From an uncultured Clostridia bacterium (GTDB lineage Bacteria > Bacillota > Clostridia > Oscillospirales > Oscillospiraceae), in assembly GCA_945867445.1 (NCBI GenBank), contig CAMBID010000039.1, positions 1-6,815 on the forward strand: a stretch of DNA of 6,815 bases, in the 5' to 3' direction. The translations under genes and the position numbers were made by a program. Below, piece after piece: positions 1 to 5,190 of this stretch. The notes below the pieces were generated by a model. That model saw nothing but the letters and a program-made list of their open reading frames with translations, had not been told where the DNA came from and searched no databases. Positions within the stretch are counted from its first letter, which is position 1; each line of letters opens with the position of its first letter.

Positions 1-110
1 CTATATTTTACCACACTTGCCTTTATTTCGCATCTTTTCTGTGCGGTATTGCCCTAGGATAAGATCGAGGCGCAATATCGACTGGCGAAACTGTGGGGAA
101 GGCAGACGCG

Positions 111-137
111 AAAAAGGGCCGCCCTGGCGGGCGGCCC
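111..137 (-). terminator. Intrinsic terminator of the M23 hydrolase gene
   Basis: Read on the minus strand, a perfect 9-bp GC stem (GGGCCGCCC with GGGCGGCCC, 4-base loop GCCA) is followed directly by TTTTT. It begins 23 bases after the stop codon of the M23 gene, which fits a factor-independent terminator for that gene. The remaining 110 bases to the window edge show no convincing gene. Confidence 0.9.
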
Positions 138-160
138 TCAGGCGATGTGGTTTTGGGGGA

Positions 161-2065
161 CTACGGGAGGTAGTTCAGCGGGTTTTTGGCCACGCCGTTG
201 ACCCGGATCTCAAAGTGGCAGTGGTTGCCGGTGGAGTTTCCGGTAGATCCCATCTTCGCGATCTGCTGGCCCTTGTAGACGTGCTGCCCCACCGAGACCA
301 GCAGCCTGGAGTTGTGGCCGTAATAGGTCACGACGCCGTTGCCGTGGCTGATCTGGACCAGATAGCCGTAGCCGCGCATCCAGCCGGCGTAAAGGACGGT
401 GCCGCCGTCCGCCGCGTAGATAGGAGTGCCATGGCGGTTGGCAATGTCAATGCCCTTGTGGTTGGTGGAGCCGATGCCGCCCGGGGACTTCCGGCCGCCG
501 AAGTAAGAGGTGATGGAGCCGGAGGCAGGCCAGCGGAAGGAGCCGGTGGGCAGCCAGGTGGGCCGCTCCTTGGTGCCCCGGAGCCGCTGCTCCGTCACAG
601 GCTCCTGCAGCTCGGTGTAGGAGAGGACGGTGCGCTCGGTCTCCTCGCCGTTGATATAGGTGACGTTGGCCACCACGTCGGCCTTGCCGTAAACGCCCTT
701 GGACGTCACCTTGTAGTCGCCCTGGTAGAGGTCGGCGCTGTCGGTGTAGGCCACATCATAGGGGATATCCGCCACATAGCGCTCCTGCTCCGTCACGGTG
801 AGGGTCAGGTAGGGCACGGCGGCGGAGAGGGTCAGCACCTCGCCGATGGAGAGGCGGTTGGGATCGTAGCCCGGGTTCATGGCCAGAAGCTCCTTGGAGG
901 TCATGCCGTGGTCCTCCGCGATCTCCGACCAGGTGTCGCCCTTCTTCACGGTGTAGGTAACCTCTTCTGTCTTGGTGCTGTAGAGGAGCTCGGCAAGGTA
1001 CCCCAGGTTCATGATCTTCTCCGTGGGATAGTAGCCCTCCCGGACCTCCACCTTCTCCCGGAAATCGCAGGAGATCGTGTTCTCGCTGCTGACGCCGTAC
1101 TTGAGCTGCTGCTGCAGCTCCTCCAGCGCGCCCTCGTAGGGGGTGGCGCCGATGAGCTCATCGTCCACGTAGAGGCCGTAGCCATAGGTGACAAGACCGA
1201 TCTCCTCGGAGAGCTCCTCCTCCAGGGTGTCGCCGTCCACCAGCTCGCTGCGGGGGAGGATGGCGGTGGCATAGCGGATGAGGTTCTCGGAGATGGTGTA
1301 GCTGCCCCCCAGAGCCTGGCTGGTGCGGCGCTCCAGGTCGCTGGCGGCGGCCCGGGCAGCCCGGACAGAGTCCACCTTGCCCAGCTCCTGCCCGTCGTAG
1401 CTCACCACGGTGCCCACGGTGAAGAAGGAGAAGAAGCCCACCACCAGCACCACCGCGGCGGCAGCGCCCAGGAAGAGCAGGGTGTGGGCCCGGCGGTGCT
1501 CCACGGGGCGGCGGCTGGCAGTCCGGGAAATCCGGCTGCGGCGGTGGAAGAGCTTCCGCTCCCGGAGGCGGCTGCCCAGCATGGGCAGCATGCCCCGGCC
1601 AAAGAGCAGCAGCTGGATGGGCAGGCGGTTGGACTCCGGGAAGCGGCGCGCCTTCTCCTCCCGTCCGATGCTGTGAAGACGCCGGCGGATGTGGCTCATC
1701 CACTCCGAGAGGTTCCCGGTAAAGGCCGGGACGGCCTCCTTGCCGGCGCTCTTCTCCGTTACCGGGGCATAGACCACGGGGCCCTCCTCCCGCCGGGGAG
1801 TCCGGGGCTTGCGGGGGGACCTGAAGGCATGGGACCTGGCCGGGGCCGCGTCGGTCCGGGTGGGTCCGGGCGCCGGAACGGTCTTCGCCGGTTCGGCCTT
1901 GGCGGGCCCGGCGGTCTCCGTCAAGACGGGGGCGGGCTTCTCCGGGAGGGCCTCCGCTCTCTGGCGGCGGCGGTGCCGGCGGCGGGCCAGACGCAGCTCC
2001 GTCTCCCAGCGCTCCAGCCGCTGGCGCAGGGTCAGAATGTCCTTTTCTTTCATCGTTGCGTTCAT
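161..2065 (-). CDS. Membrane-anchored LysM-G5-M23 peptidoglycan metallopeptidase
   Basis: A 634-residue cell-wall hydrolase of the M23 (LytM/lysostaphin-type) zinc endopeptidase family, which cuts peptide cross-links in peptidoglycan. Residues 1-193 are an Arg/Lys/Pro-rich tail with no obvious domain. Residues 195-217 form one hydrophobic segment, so the protein should sit as a type II membrane protein with the basic tail in the cytoplasm. A region of unknown fold (about 220-365) follows, then a LysM wall-binding domain (about 368-412, YTVKKGDTWSEIA), a G5-like domain (about 418-498), and the M23 domain (about 512-634). The zinc and catalytic residues are all visible: H536-x3-D540, H584 and H615-x-H617, so the enzyme should be active. 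The start at MNATM is supported by AAAGGAG six bases upstream (2072-2078); a second Met at residue 5 is less well placed. It has its own promoter and terminator and is divergent from pta. The family is confident; the specific wall bond and cell-cycle role are not known. Confidence 0.93.
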   Translation of the reverse strand: MNATMKEKDILTLRQRLERWETELRLARRRHRRRQRAEALPEKPAPVLTETAGPAKAEPAKTVPAPGPTRTDAAPARSHAFRSPRKPRTPRREEGPVVYAPVTEKSAGKEAVPAFTGNLSEWMSHIRRRLHSIGREEKARRFPESNRLPIQLLLFGRGMLPMLGSRLRERKLFHRRSRISRTASRRPVEHRRAHTLLFLGAAAAVVLVVGFFSFFTVGTVVSYDGQELGKVDSVRAARAAASDLERRTSQALGGSYTISENLIRYATAILPRSELVDGDTLEEELSEEIGLVTYGYGLYVDDELIGATPYEGALEELQQQLKYGVSSENTISCDFREKVEVREGYYPTEKIMNLGYLAELLYSTKTEEVTYTVKKGDTWSEIAEDHGMTSKELLAMNPGYDPNRLSIGEVLTLSAAVPYLTLTVTEQERYVADIPYDVAYTDSADLYQGDYKVTSKGVYGKADVVANVTYINGEETERTVLSYTELQEPVTEQRLRGTKERPTWLPTGSFRWPASGSITSYFGGRKSPGGIGSTNHKGIDIANRHGTPIYAADGGTVLYAGWMRGYGYLVQISHGNGVVTYYGHNSRLLVSVGQHVYKGQQIAKMGSTGNSTGNHCHFEIRVNGVAKNPLNYLP

Positions 2066-2080
2066 GGATTGCTCCTTTGC

Positions 2081-2115
2081 GGGGATGCCCCCAAGGGGGC
2101 AGGGATATCGTCCCC
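2081..2115 (-). promoter_or_regulatory. Structured leader of the M23 hydrolase mRNA
   Basis: Between promoter and ribosome binding site the minus-strand transcript can form an inner hairpin (GCCCCC/GGGGGC, 2087-2100) inside an outer five-base pairing GGGGA/UCCCC (2111-2115 with 2081-2085). The ribosome binding site at 2072-2078 lies just downstream and stays unpaired in this fold. The leader is only about 80 bases, too short for the c-di-AMP (ydaO) riboswitch that often precedes wall hydrolases, and I see none of that aptamer. A role in control is possible but unproven. Confidence 0.3.
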
Positions 2116-2151
2116 AGGCGGGGGCGGAAAAGTTACATTTTGTTACCGTTT

Positions 2152-2180
2152 ATCATACTGTTTTTTTTCGCCAGCGTCAA
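2152..2180 (-). promoter_or_regulatory. Sigma-A-type promoter of the M23 hydrolase gene
   Basis: On the minus strand TTGACG (2180-2175) and TATGAT (2157-2152) are separated by exactly 17 bases, with an A-run in the spacer. Each box differs from consensus at one position. Transcription should start near 2145, giving a leader of about 80 bases. Confidence 0.8.
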
Positions 2181-2238
2181 CCCCTAATTCATGGGTATCA
2201 TTCCTTCCCTCGCCCCAAGATGGGGGAAACGGCGGCTT

Positions 2239-2256
2239 TTGTCAAAACGTTTACAA
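2239..2256. promoter_or_regulatory. Operator-like palindrome upstream of the pta promoter (cre or Rex type)
   Basis: TTGTCAAAACGTTTACAA lies six bases upstream of the pta -35 box, centred near -50 from the predicted start. It matches the Rex (NADH-sensing repressor) consensus TTGTTAA-N4-TTAACAA except at two positions. The inner 14 bases (2243-1 to 2255) match the CcpA cre consensus TGWAANCGNTNWCA except at the second base. In Bacillus subtilis CcpA activates pta and ackA from cre sites at a similar upstream position, which favours cre with activation. Rex would also make sense for a fermentation gene. The sequence alone does not decide between them. Confidence 0.5.
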
Positions 2257-2262
2257 TTTTTA

Positions 2263-2291
2263 TTGAATCTGCGGAGACAGTGGCATATAAT
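2263..2291 (+). promoter_or_regulatory. Sigma-A-type promoter of pta
   Basis: TTGAAT (2263-2268) and a perfect TATAAT (2286-2291) are separated by 17 bases. Transcription should start near 2298, giving a 60-base leader to the pta start codon. The near-consensus boxes suggest strong expression. Confidence 0.88.
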
Positions 2292-2311
2292 GTTTATGCT
2301 GTTTTGATTCC

Positions 2312-2328
2312 CCGGCGCCCGGCGCCGG
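2312..2328 (+). promoter_or_regulatory. GC hairpin in the pta 5' leader
   Basis: CCGGCGCC-C-GGCGCCGG is a 17-base perfect palindrome with one central base. In RNA it gives a 7-bp GC stem with a three-base loop. It starts about 14 bases after the predicted transcript start and ends 14 bases before the ribosome binding site. A leader hairpin so close to the 5' end could protect the mRNA from 5'-end decay. No T-run follows, so it is not a terminator. Confidence 0.5.
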
Positions 2329-2357
2329 AAATTCTGACTGATGGAGGGAAACCCACT

Positions 2358-3338
2358 ATGTTCAAGGAACTCATTGAGAAGCTGAAGGCTCATCCCCGGA
2401 CCATCGTCTTCACCGAGGGCACCGACCCCCGCATTCTGGAGGCTTCTGCCCGGCTGCTGTCCGGCACCTTCCTGACCCCCATCCTCGTGGGCAGCGAGGA
2501 GGCCGTGAAGGCCGCCGCCGAGAACTGCGGCTTCAACATCCGCGGCGCCCAGATCATCGACCCCGCCACCTATCCCCGCATGGATGAGATGGTGGCCACG
2601 ATGGTGGAGCTCCGCAAGGGCAAGATGAGCCCGGATCAGTGCCGCGAGGCCCTGCAGAAGGGCAACTACTTCGGCACCATGCTGGTGAAGATGGGAGAGG
2701 CCGACTGCCTGCTGGGCGGCGCCACTTACTCCACCGCCGACACCGTCCGTCCCGCTCTGCAGCTGGTCAAGACCAAGCCCGGCAACAAGATCGTCTCCTC
2801 CTGCATGATCCTGGTGCGCACCAACGCCACCGGCGGCAGCGAGGTCATCGCCATGGGCGACTGCGCCATCAACATCGATCCCACCGCCGACGAGCTGGTG
2901 GAGATCGCCACCGAGTGCGCCCACTGCGCCCGCGCCTTCGGCATCGAGCCCAAGGTGGCCATGCTGAGCTACTCCACGCACGGCTCCGGCAAGGGCCCCA
3001 CTGTGGACAAGATGCGGGAGGCCACCGAAAAGGTCAAGGCCACCAACCCCGACTTCGACATCGACGGCGAGATGCAGTTCGACGCCGCCGTCTCCCCCGT
3101 GGTGGGCCAGCTGAAGTTCCCCGGCTCCCCCGTGGCGGGCTACGCCAACACCTTCATCTTCCCCGACATCAACGCCGGCAACATCGGCTACAAGATCGCC
3201 CAGCGCCTGGGCCACTTTGACGCTTACGGCCCCGTCCTGCTGGGCCTGAATGCCCCCATCAACGACCTCTCCCGGGGCTGCAACGCCGCCGAGGTCTACT
3301 CCATGTCCATCATCACCGCCAGTCTCTGCAAGGATTGA
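2358..3338 (+). CDS. pta: Phosphate acetyltransferase (phosphotransacetylase)
   Basis: A cytoplasmic enzyme of 326 residues that interconverts acetyl-CoA plus phosphate with acetyl phosphate plus CoA; with acetate kinase it makes ATP and acetate in fermentation. The length matches the short, single-domain Pta of Firmicutes. Typical family stretches are FTEGTDPRILEAS (18-30), the central YSTHGSGKGPTVDKM region (205-219), the block DAAVSPVVGQLKFPGSPVAG (242-261), ANTFIFPDINAGNIGYKIAQR (263-283) and NDLSRGC (302-308); S305-R306 appear to be the Ser-Arg pair known from the Methanosarcina enzyme. The frame stays open far upstream, but this ATG has GGAGGG (2343-2348) in front of it and gives the family length. 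It has its own promoter, an operator-like site and a terminator right after the stop, so it is monocistronic. Acetate kinase, the usual partner, is not next to it. Confidence 0.96.
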   Translation: MFKELIEKLKAHPRTIVFTEGTDPRILEASARLLSGTFLTPILVGSEEAVKAAAENCGFNIRGAQIIDPATYPRMDEMVATMVELRKGKMSPDQCREALQKGNYFGTMLVKMGEADCLLGGATYSTADTVRPALQLVKTKPGNKIVSSCMILVRTNATGGSEVIAMGDCAINIDPTADELVEIATECAHCARAFGIEPKVAMLSYSTHGSGKGPTVDKMREATEKVKATNPDFDIDGEMQFDAAVSPVVGQLKFPGSPVAGYANTFIFPDINAGNIGYKIAQRLGHFDAYGPVLLGLNAPINDLSRGCNAAEVYSMSIITASLCKD

Positions 3339-3342
3339 TACG

Positions 3343-3384
3343 AAAACCGGATCAAAAGCTTTCAAAGTTTTTGATCCGGTTTTT
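3343..3384 (+). terminator. Long intrinsic terminator after pta
   Basis: A perfect 15-bp inverted repeat (AAAACCGGATCAAAA at 3343-3357 and its complement at 3369-3383) starts five bases after the pta stop. The inner bases add a G-U pair and three more pairs, leaving a three-base loop. The 3' arm runs into TTTTT. The A-run on the other side means it could also stop transcription from the minus strand. Confidence 0.92.
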
Positions 3385-3394
3385 ATGATGCGGC

Positions 3395-3553
3395 GCGGCG
3401 TGCAGGATGCACGCCGCCAGTGCGCGGAGCGCACTGGATTTCAGAGGGAAGGATTGTATTTGAAATCAGCATGAAGGATTTTTCGCCGCGTACAGGAGGG
3501 GAAGCAACCTTTCCGAAGGGGAAGCCGTCCCAGGGTGCGCCGCGGCGAAAAAT
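3395..3553. repeat. Cluster of four stem-loops, candidate dispersed palindromic element
   Basis: Four successive inverted repeats are packed into 159 bases. They are: a 10-bp stem with GGA loop (3395-3417); an 8-bp stem with GGA loop (3418-3436); a 7-bp GATTTCA/TGAAATC stem with a 17-base loop (3437-3467); and a perfect 13-bp stem ATTTTTCGCCGCG/CGCGGCGAAAAAT (3478-3490 with 3541-3553) around a 50-base interior. The interior holds a direct repeat AGGGGAAGC (3497-3505 and 3517-3525). Short reading frames cross the area on both strands but have no ribosome binding site or recognisable motif, so I call it non-coding. Possible readings are a miniature mobile or REP-like element, or a structured RNA. 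I see nothing further in 3554-3658 beyond GC-rich sequence up to the next promoter. Confidence 0.55.
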
Positions 3554-3658
3554 GATCCCTTTGGCTTTTGGAGGTCCTTTCCGGGGAGCTCGCCGCCGCG
3601 CGGTGCCGCAGCAGGGGCGGGGAATCGACAATTTTCAGCGAATCCACTGATTTTTCCC

Positions 3659-3687
3659 TTGCAAACGGCGGATTTCCCTGTCATAAT
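3659..3687 (+). promoter_or_regulatory. Sigma-A-type promoter of the DUF1508 gene
   Basis: TTGCAA (3659-3664) and CATAAT (3682-3687) are 17 bases apart. The start site would be near 3694, about 50 bases before the ATG. A second TTGACA at 3722-3727 has no -10 box before the start codon and is ignored. Confidence 0.7.
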
Positions 3688-3743
3688 AGACACAGCGAAA
3701 CGCGCAGCGTGAACCGGATACTTGACAGGGAGGTTTTAAGAAT

Positions 3744-4118
3744 ATGGGTAAATTTGTCATCCGCAAAACCGCCACCGGCATCAAGTTCGACCTGAAGGCC
3801 GCCAACGGCGAGGTCATTGCCACGTCGGAGGTCTACACCTCCGAGGACGCCTGCCGGAACGGCATCGCCAGCGTGAAGAAGAACGCCCCCATCGCGGGGG
3901 TGGAGGACCAGACCGCCAAGGACTTTTCCCCGGAGAAGCACCCCAAGTTCGAGATCTATCTCGACAAGGCCGGGGAGTACCGCTTCCGGCTGAAGGCCGG
4001 CAACGGCCAGATCATCGCGGTGTCCGAGGGCTACAAGGCCATGGCCGGCTGCCGCAACGGCGTCGCCAGTGTGAAGAAGAACGCCCAGGATTCCCCGGTG
4101 GTGATGATAGAGGATTGA
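3744..4118 (+). CDS. Small protein with two DUF1508 (YegP-type) repeats
   Basis: A 124-residue protein made of two copies of the DUF1508 (UPF0339/YegP) module, at about residues 3-48 and 68-115, joined by a linker of roughly 20 residues rich in charged residues. The copies are easily aligned: both have a beta stretch with NG-[EQ]-[VI]-IA-[TV]-SE and end in CRNG-[IV]-ASVKKNA (37-48 and 103-114). The length is close to E. coli YegP, which also has two modules. There is no signal peptide or membrane segment, so it should be cytoplasmic. Its molecular role is not established in the family, so none is assigned here. The start is supported by GGAGG at 3729-3733, ten bases upstream. It stands alone between its own promoter and terminator. 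Confidence 0.9.
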   Translation: MGKFVIRKTATGIKFDLKAANGEVIATSEVYTSEDACRNGIASVKKNAPIAGVEDQTAKDFSPEKHPKFEIYLDKAGEYRFRLKAGNGQIIAVSEGYKAMAGCRNGVASVKKNAQDSPVVMIED

Positions 4119-4124
4119 GAAGAC

Positions 4125-4157
4125 GCCCCGGGCATTGCCCCGGGGCGGTCCTCTTTT
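4125..4157 (+). terminator. Intrinsic terminator after the DUF1508 gene
   Basis: A perfect 8-bp GC stem (GCCCCGGG at 4125-4132, CCCGGGGC at 4139-4146, six-base loop) starts six bases after the stop. It can be extended imperfectly outward through the stop codon, and TTTT follows at 4154-4157. The ZIP gene converges from the other side 10 bases further on; the stem may also serve that gene, although its T-run on the minus strand is poor. Confidence 0.82.
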
Positions 4158-4166
4158 CCGCGTGGC

Positions 4167-4916
4167 TCACCCCAGCGCCGTGTCCAGCAGCATCATAAGG
4201 AGAAAGCCCGCGAGATACCCCTGGCTGCCGCCGCCCTGGGCCTGGGGCAGGAGTTCCTCTGCGGTGACGTAGAGCATGGCGCCGGCGGCGAAGGCCAGGA
4301 GCCAGGGCATGCAGAGATCCGCCGCCCCGGCCACCGCCACTACCGCGATGCCAAAGACCGGCTCCACCGCGCCGGAGAGGGCCGCGATGCCGAAGGCCCG
4401 CCGCCGGGAGAGGCCCTCCTGCCGGAGGGGCAGGGACACCGCCGCCCCCTCCGGAAAGTTCTGCACCCCGATGCCGAGAGCCAGGGCCGCCGCCGGGGCA
4501 AAAATGCCGCTCTCCGCCGCCAGGGCGCAGCTAAGGCCCACCGCCATCCCCTCCGGAATGTTGTGGAGGGTGATGGCCGTCACCAGGAGCGCCGTCTCCC
4601 GGGAGATCTGCCCCTCCGGACGGCGCAGGCGGGGCAGCCATGCGTCCAGGGCCCAGAGGAACAGCGCCCCCGCCGCCAATCCCGCGCCTGCCGGCAGCCA
4701 GGGGGGGAGGCCCAGACCGGCGGCGCGCTCCATGGCGGGCAGCAGCAGGCTCCAAACGCTGGCCGCCGTCATCACGCCTGCGGCGAAGCCCAGCAGCCAC
4801 CGCCGCAGACGGGCCCGGGGTTCCAGGGGAAAAAGGAAGATCGTGGCCGCCCCCAGCGTGGTCATCAGAAAGAGGAACAGCGTTCCTCCGGCGGCCCAGA
4901 TCAAGGCTCGATCCAT
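4167..4916 (-). CDS. ZIP-family divalent metal transporter, GufA-like
   Basis: An inner-membrane protein of 249 residues with about eight hydrophobic helices (roughly 5-29, 39-62, 74-94, 107-131, 138-163, 173-197, 202-222, 232-248). ZIP proteins carry Zn2+ and related divalent metals into the cytoplasm. The signature metal-site motifs are present: HNIPEG (118-123) in helix 4 and QNFPEG (152-157) in helix 5. Helix 5 has Gln where ZupT-type proteins have His, as in the GufA branch. E185 (SGAVEP) and E220-E221 add further acidic candidates in helices 6 and 7. The loop around 95-106 is short and lacks the His-rich stretch common in eukaryotic ZIPs. The start is supported by AGGAGGG eight bases upstream; another ATG lies in the spacer but out of frame. 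The substrate (zinc, manganese or iron) cannot be read from sequence. Confidence 0.9.
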   Translation of the reverse strand: MDRALIWAAGGTLFLFLMTTLGAATIFLFPLEPRARLRRWLLGFAAGVMTAASVWSLLLPAMERAAGLGLPPWLPAGAGLAAGALFLWALDAWLPRLRRPEGQISRETALLVTAITLHNIPEGMAVGLSCALAAESGIFAPAAALALGIGVQNFPEGAAVSLPLRQEGLSRRRAFGIAALSGAVEPVFGIAVVAVAGAADLCMPWLLAFAAGAMLYVTAEELLPQAQGGGSQGYLAGFLLMMLLDTALG

Positions 4917-4924
4917 TGTTGCAT

Positions 4925-4966
4925 CCCTCCTGTTGCGGGCGCGGAGGGTCCTCCCAGCACGCGCCC
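4925..4966 (-). promoter_or_regulatory. Leader of the ZIP gene with potential RBS-masking structure
   Basis: On the minus strand the leader contains GGGCGCG/CGCGCCC (4966-4960 with 4943-4937), a 7-bp stem. Its loop holds GGGAGG (4955-4950) and CCCTCC (4948-4943). CCCTCC is also fully complementary to the ribosome binding site GGAGGG (4930-4925). Thus CCCTCC can pair either with the upstream GGGAGG or with the ribosome binding site, an arrangement seen in translational switches. I recognise no known metal riboswitch (yybP-ykoY or NiCo) here. Confidence 0.35.
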
Positions 4967-4999
4967 TGTGACAGCATACGCCGCCGCCCCCAGGCGGGT

Positions 5000-5033
5000 G
5001 CAGAGGGAATTTTACGGCAGAGGGAATTTTATG
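5000..5033. repeat. 17-bp tandem direct repeat in the ZIP/guaD control region
   Basis: GCAGAGGGAATTTTACG (5000-5016) is followed at once by GCAGAGGGAATTTTATG (5017-5033), one mismatch in 17. The first copy contains the ZIP -10 box, the second lies in its spacer and -35, and the pair ends nine bases before the guaD -35 box. It could bind a regulator of either or both genes, or be a chance local duplication. Confidence 0.75.
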
Positions 5034-5037
5034 AGAA
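5009..5037 (-). promoter_or_regulatory. Probable promoter of the ZIP transporter gene
   Basis: On the minus strand TTCTCA (5037-5032) and TAAAAT (5014-5009) are 17 bases apart, matching the consensus at four and five of six positions. It would give a leader of about 85 bases. The spacing and position are good; the -35 box is modest. Confidence 0.55.
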
Positions 5038-5042
5038 GCCCC

Positions 5043-5071
5043 TTGCTTTTCTCGCCGGAATGTGATAGGCT
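5043..5071 (+). promoter_or_regulatory. Probable promoter of guaD
   Basis: TTGCTT (5043-5048) is followed after 17 bases by TAGGCT (5066-5071), preceded by TGA as in an extended -10 element. The -10 core is weak (three of six), offset by the TG. Transcription would start near 5078, producing a leader of about 185 bases that contains the whole riboswitch. Confidence 0.5.
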
Positions 5072-5084
5072 ACGCTTATGGCAA

Positions 5085-5103
5085 GTTCCCCGGAGAGGGG
5101 GAC
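5085..5103 (+). other. Hairpin at the 5' end of the guaD leader
   Basis: GUUCCCC (5085-5091) pairs with GGGGGAC (5097-5103) around the loop GGAGA; one pair is U-G. It sits between the predicted transcript start and the riboswitch P1 helix and is not followed by a T-run. It may insulate the aptamer or protect the RNA end. Confidence 0.4.
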
Positions 5104-5113
5104 GAAGCGTCTG

Positions 5114-5190
5114 ACTCATATAGTCCCGCTGCGGCTTTCGGCCTATGGCGCGGGAGTTTCTACGGGGCCGCCCAAGGCCCGGCTATGAGT
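5114..5190 (+). promoter_or_regulatory. Variant purine (guanine-type) riboswitch aptamer upstream of guaD
   Basis: The segment folds as the three-way junction of the purine riboswitch. P1 is ACUCAUA/UAUGAGU (5114-5120 with 5184-5190). P2 is UCCCGC/GCGGGA (5124-5129 with 5150-5155). P3 is GGGCC/GGCCC (5165-5169 with 5176-5180). J2/3 is the family signature GUUUCUAC (5156-5163), unchanged. C5183 is at the position (C74 in xpt numbering) that pairs with guanine in guanine riboswitches; adenine types have U there. Loop L2 ends in UAUGG as in the family, and loop L3 (GCCCAA) has C residues that could make the usual loop-loop pairs. Differences from the xpt reference are G at 5123 and 5182 (A24 and A73 there), and an inserted mini-hairpin GGCUUUCGGCC (5133-5143) in L2. 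Guanine is the likeliest ligand given the gene downstream; another purine is possible because of the core changes. Confidence 0.85.

Noticed and set aside
5..27. TAAAAT with an upstream TG on the minus strand at the left edge, like an extended -10 promoter
   Set aside because: There is no convincing -35 box at the right distance, and the supposed transcript would leave the window at once, so it cannot be evaluated.
2081..2145. c-di-AMP (ydaO) riboswitch before the wall hydrolase
   Set aside because: The leader is only about 80 bases and lacks the long, pseudo-symmetric aptamer; only simple hairpins are present.
17..2266. A 749-residue plus-strand open frame across the M23 gene
   Set aside because: It is antisense to a gene with complete domains, catalytic residues, promoter and RBS. 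The product is a low-complexity Gly/Val/Leu-rich string, typical of the shadow frame of a high-GC gene.
1809..2357. Upstream extension of the pta frame to give a 509-residue protein
   Set aside because: The added part lies over the M23 gene and both promoters. The ATG at 2358 has an RBS and gives the normal Pta length.
2184..3434. A 416-residue minus-strand open frame across pta
   Set aside because: It is opposite a clearly recognisable pta gene; the translation is Gly/His/Ala/Val-rich without any domain, an artefact of GC-rich third codon positions.
3720..3750. TTGACA at 3722-3727 as the DUF1508 promoter
   Set aside because: Its -10 box would fall beyond the start codon and is not present; the upstream TTGCAA-17-CATAAT pair is better.
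3383..3823. Several 60-86 residue frames on both strands in the pta-DUF1508 gap
   Set aside because: They run through stem-loops, have no ribosome binding site, and show no recognisable motif; the area is better explained as non-coding structured DNA.
4276..5114. Plus-strand frames of 141-231 residues opposite the ZIP gene
   Set aside because: They are Arg/Ala/Pro-rich antisense shadows without motifs, while the minus strand encodes a clear ZIP transporter with an RBS.
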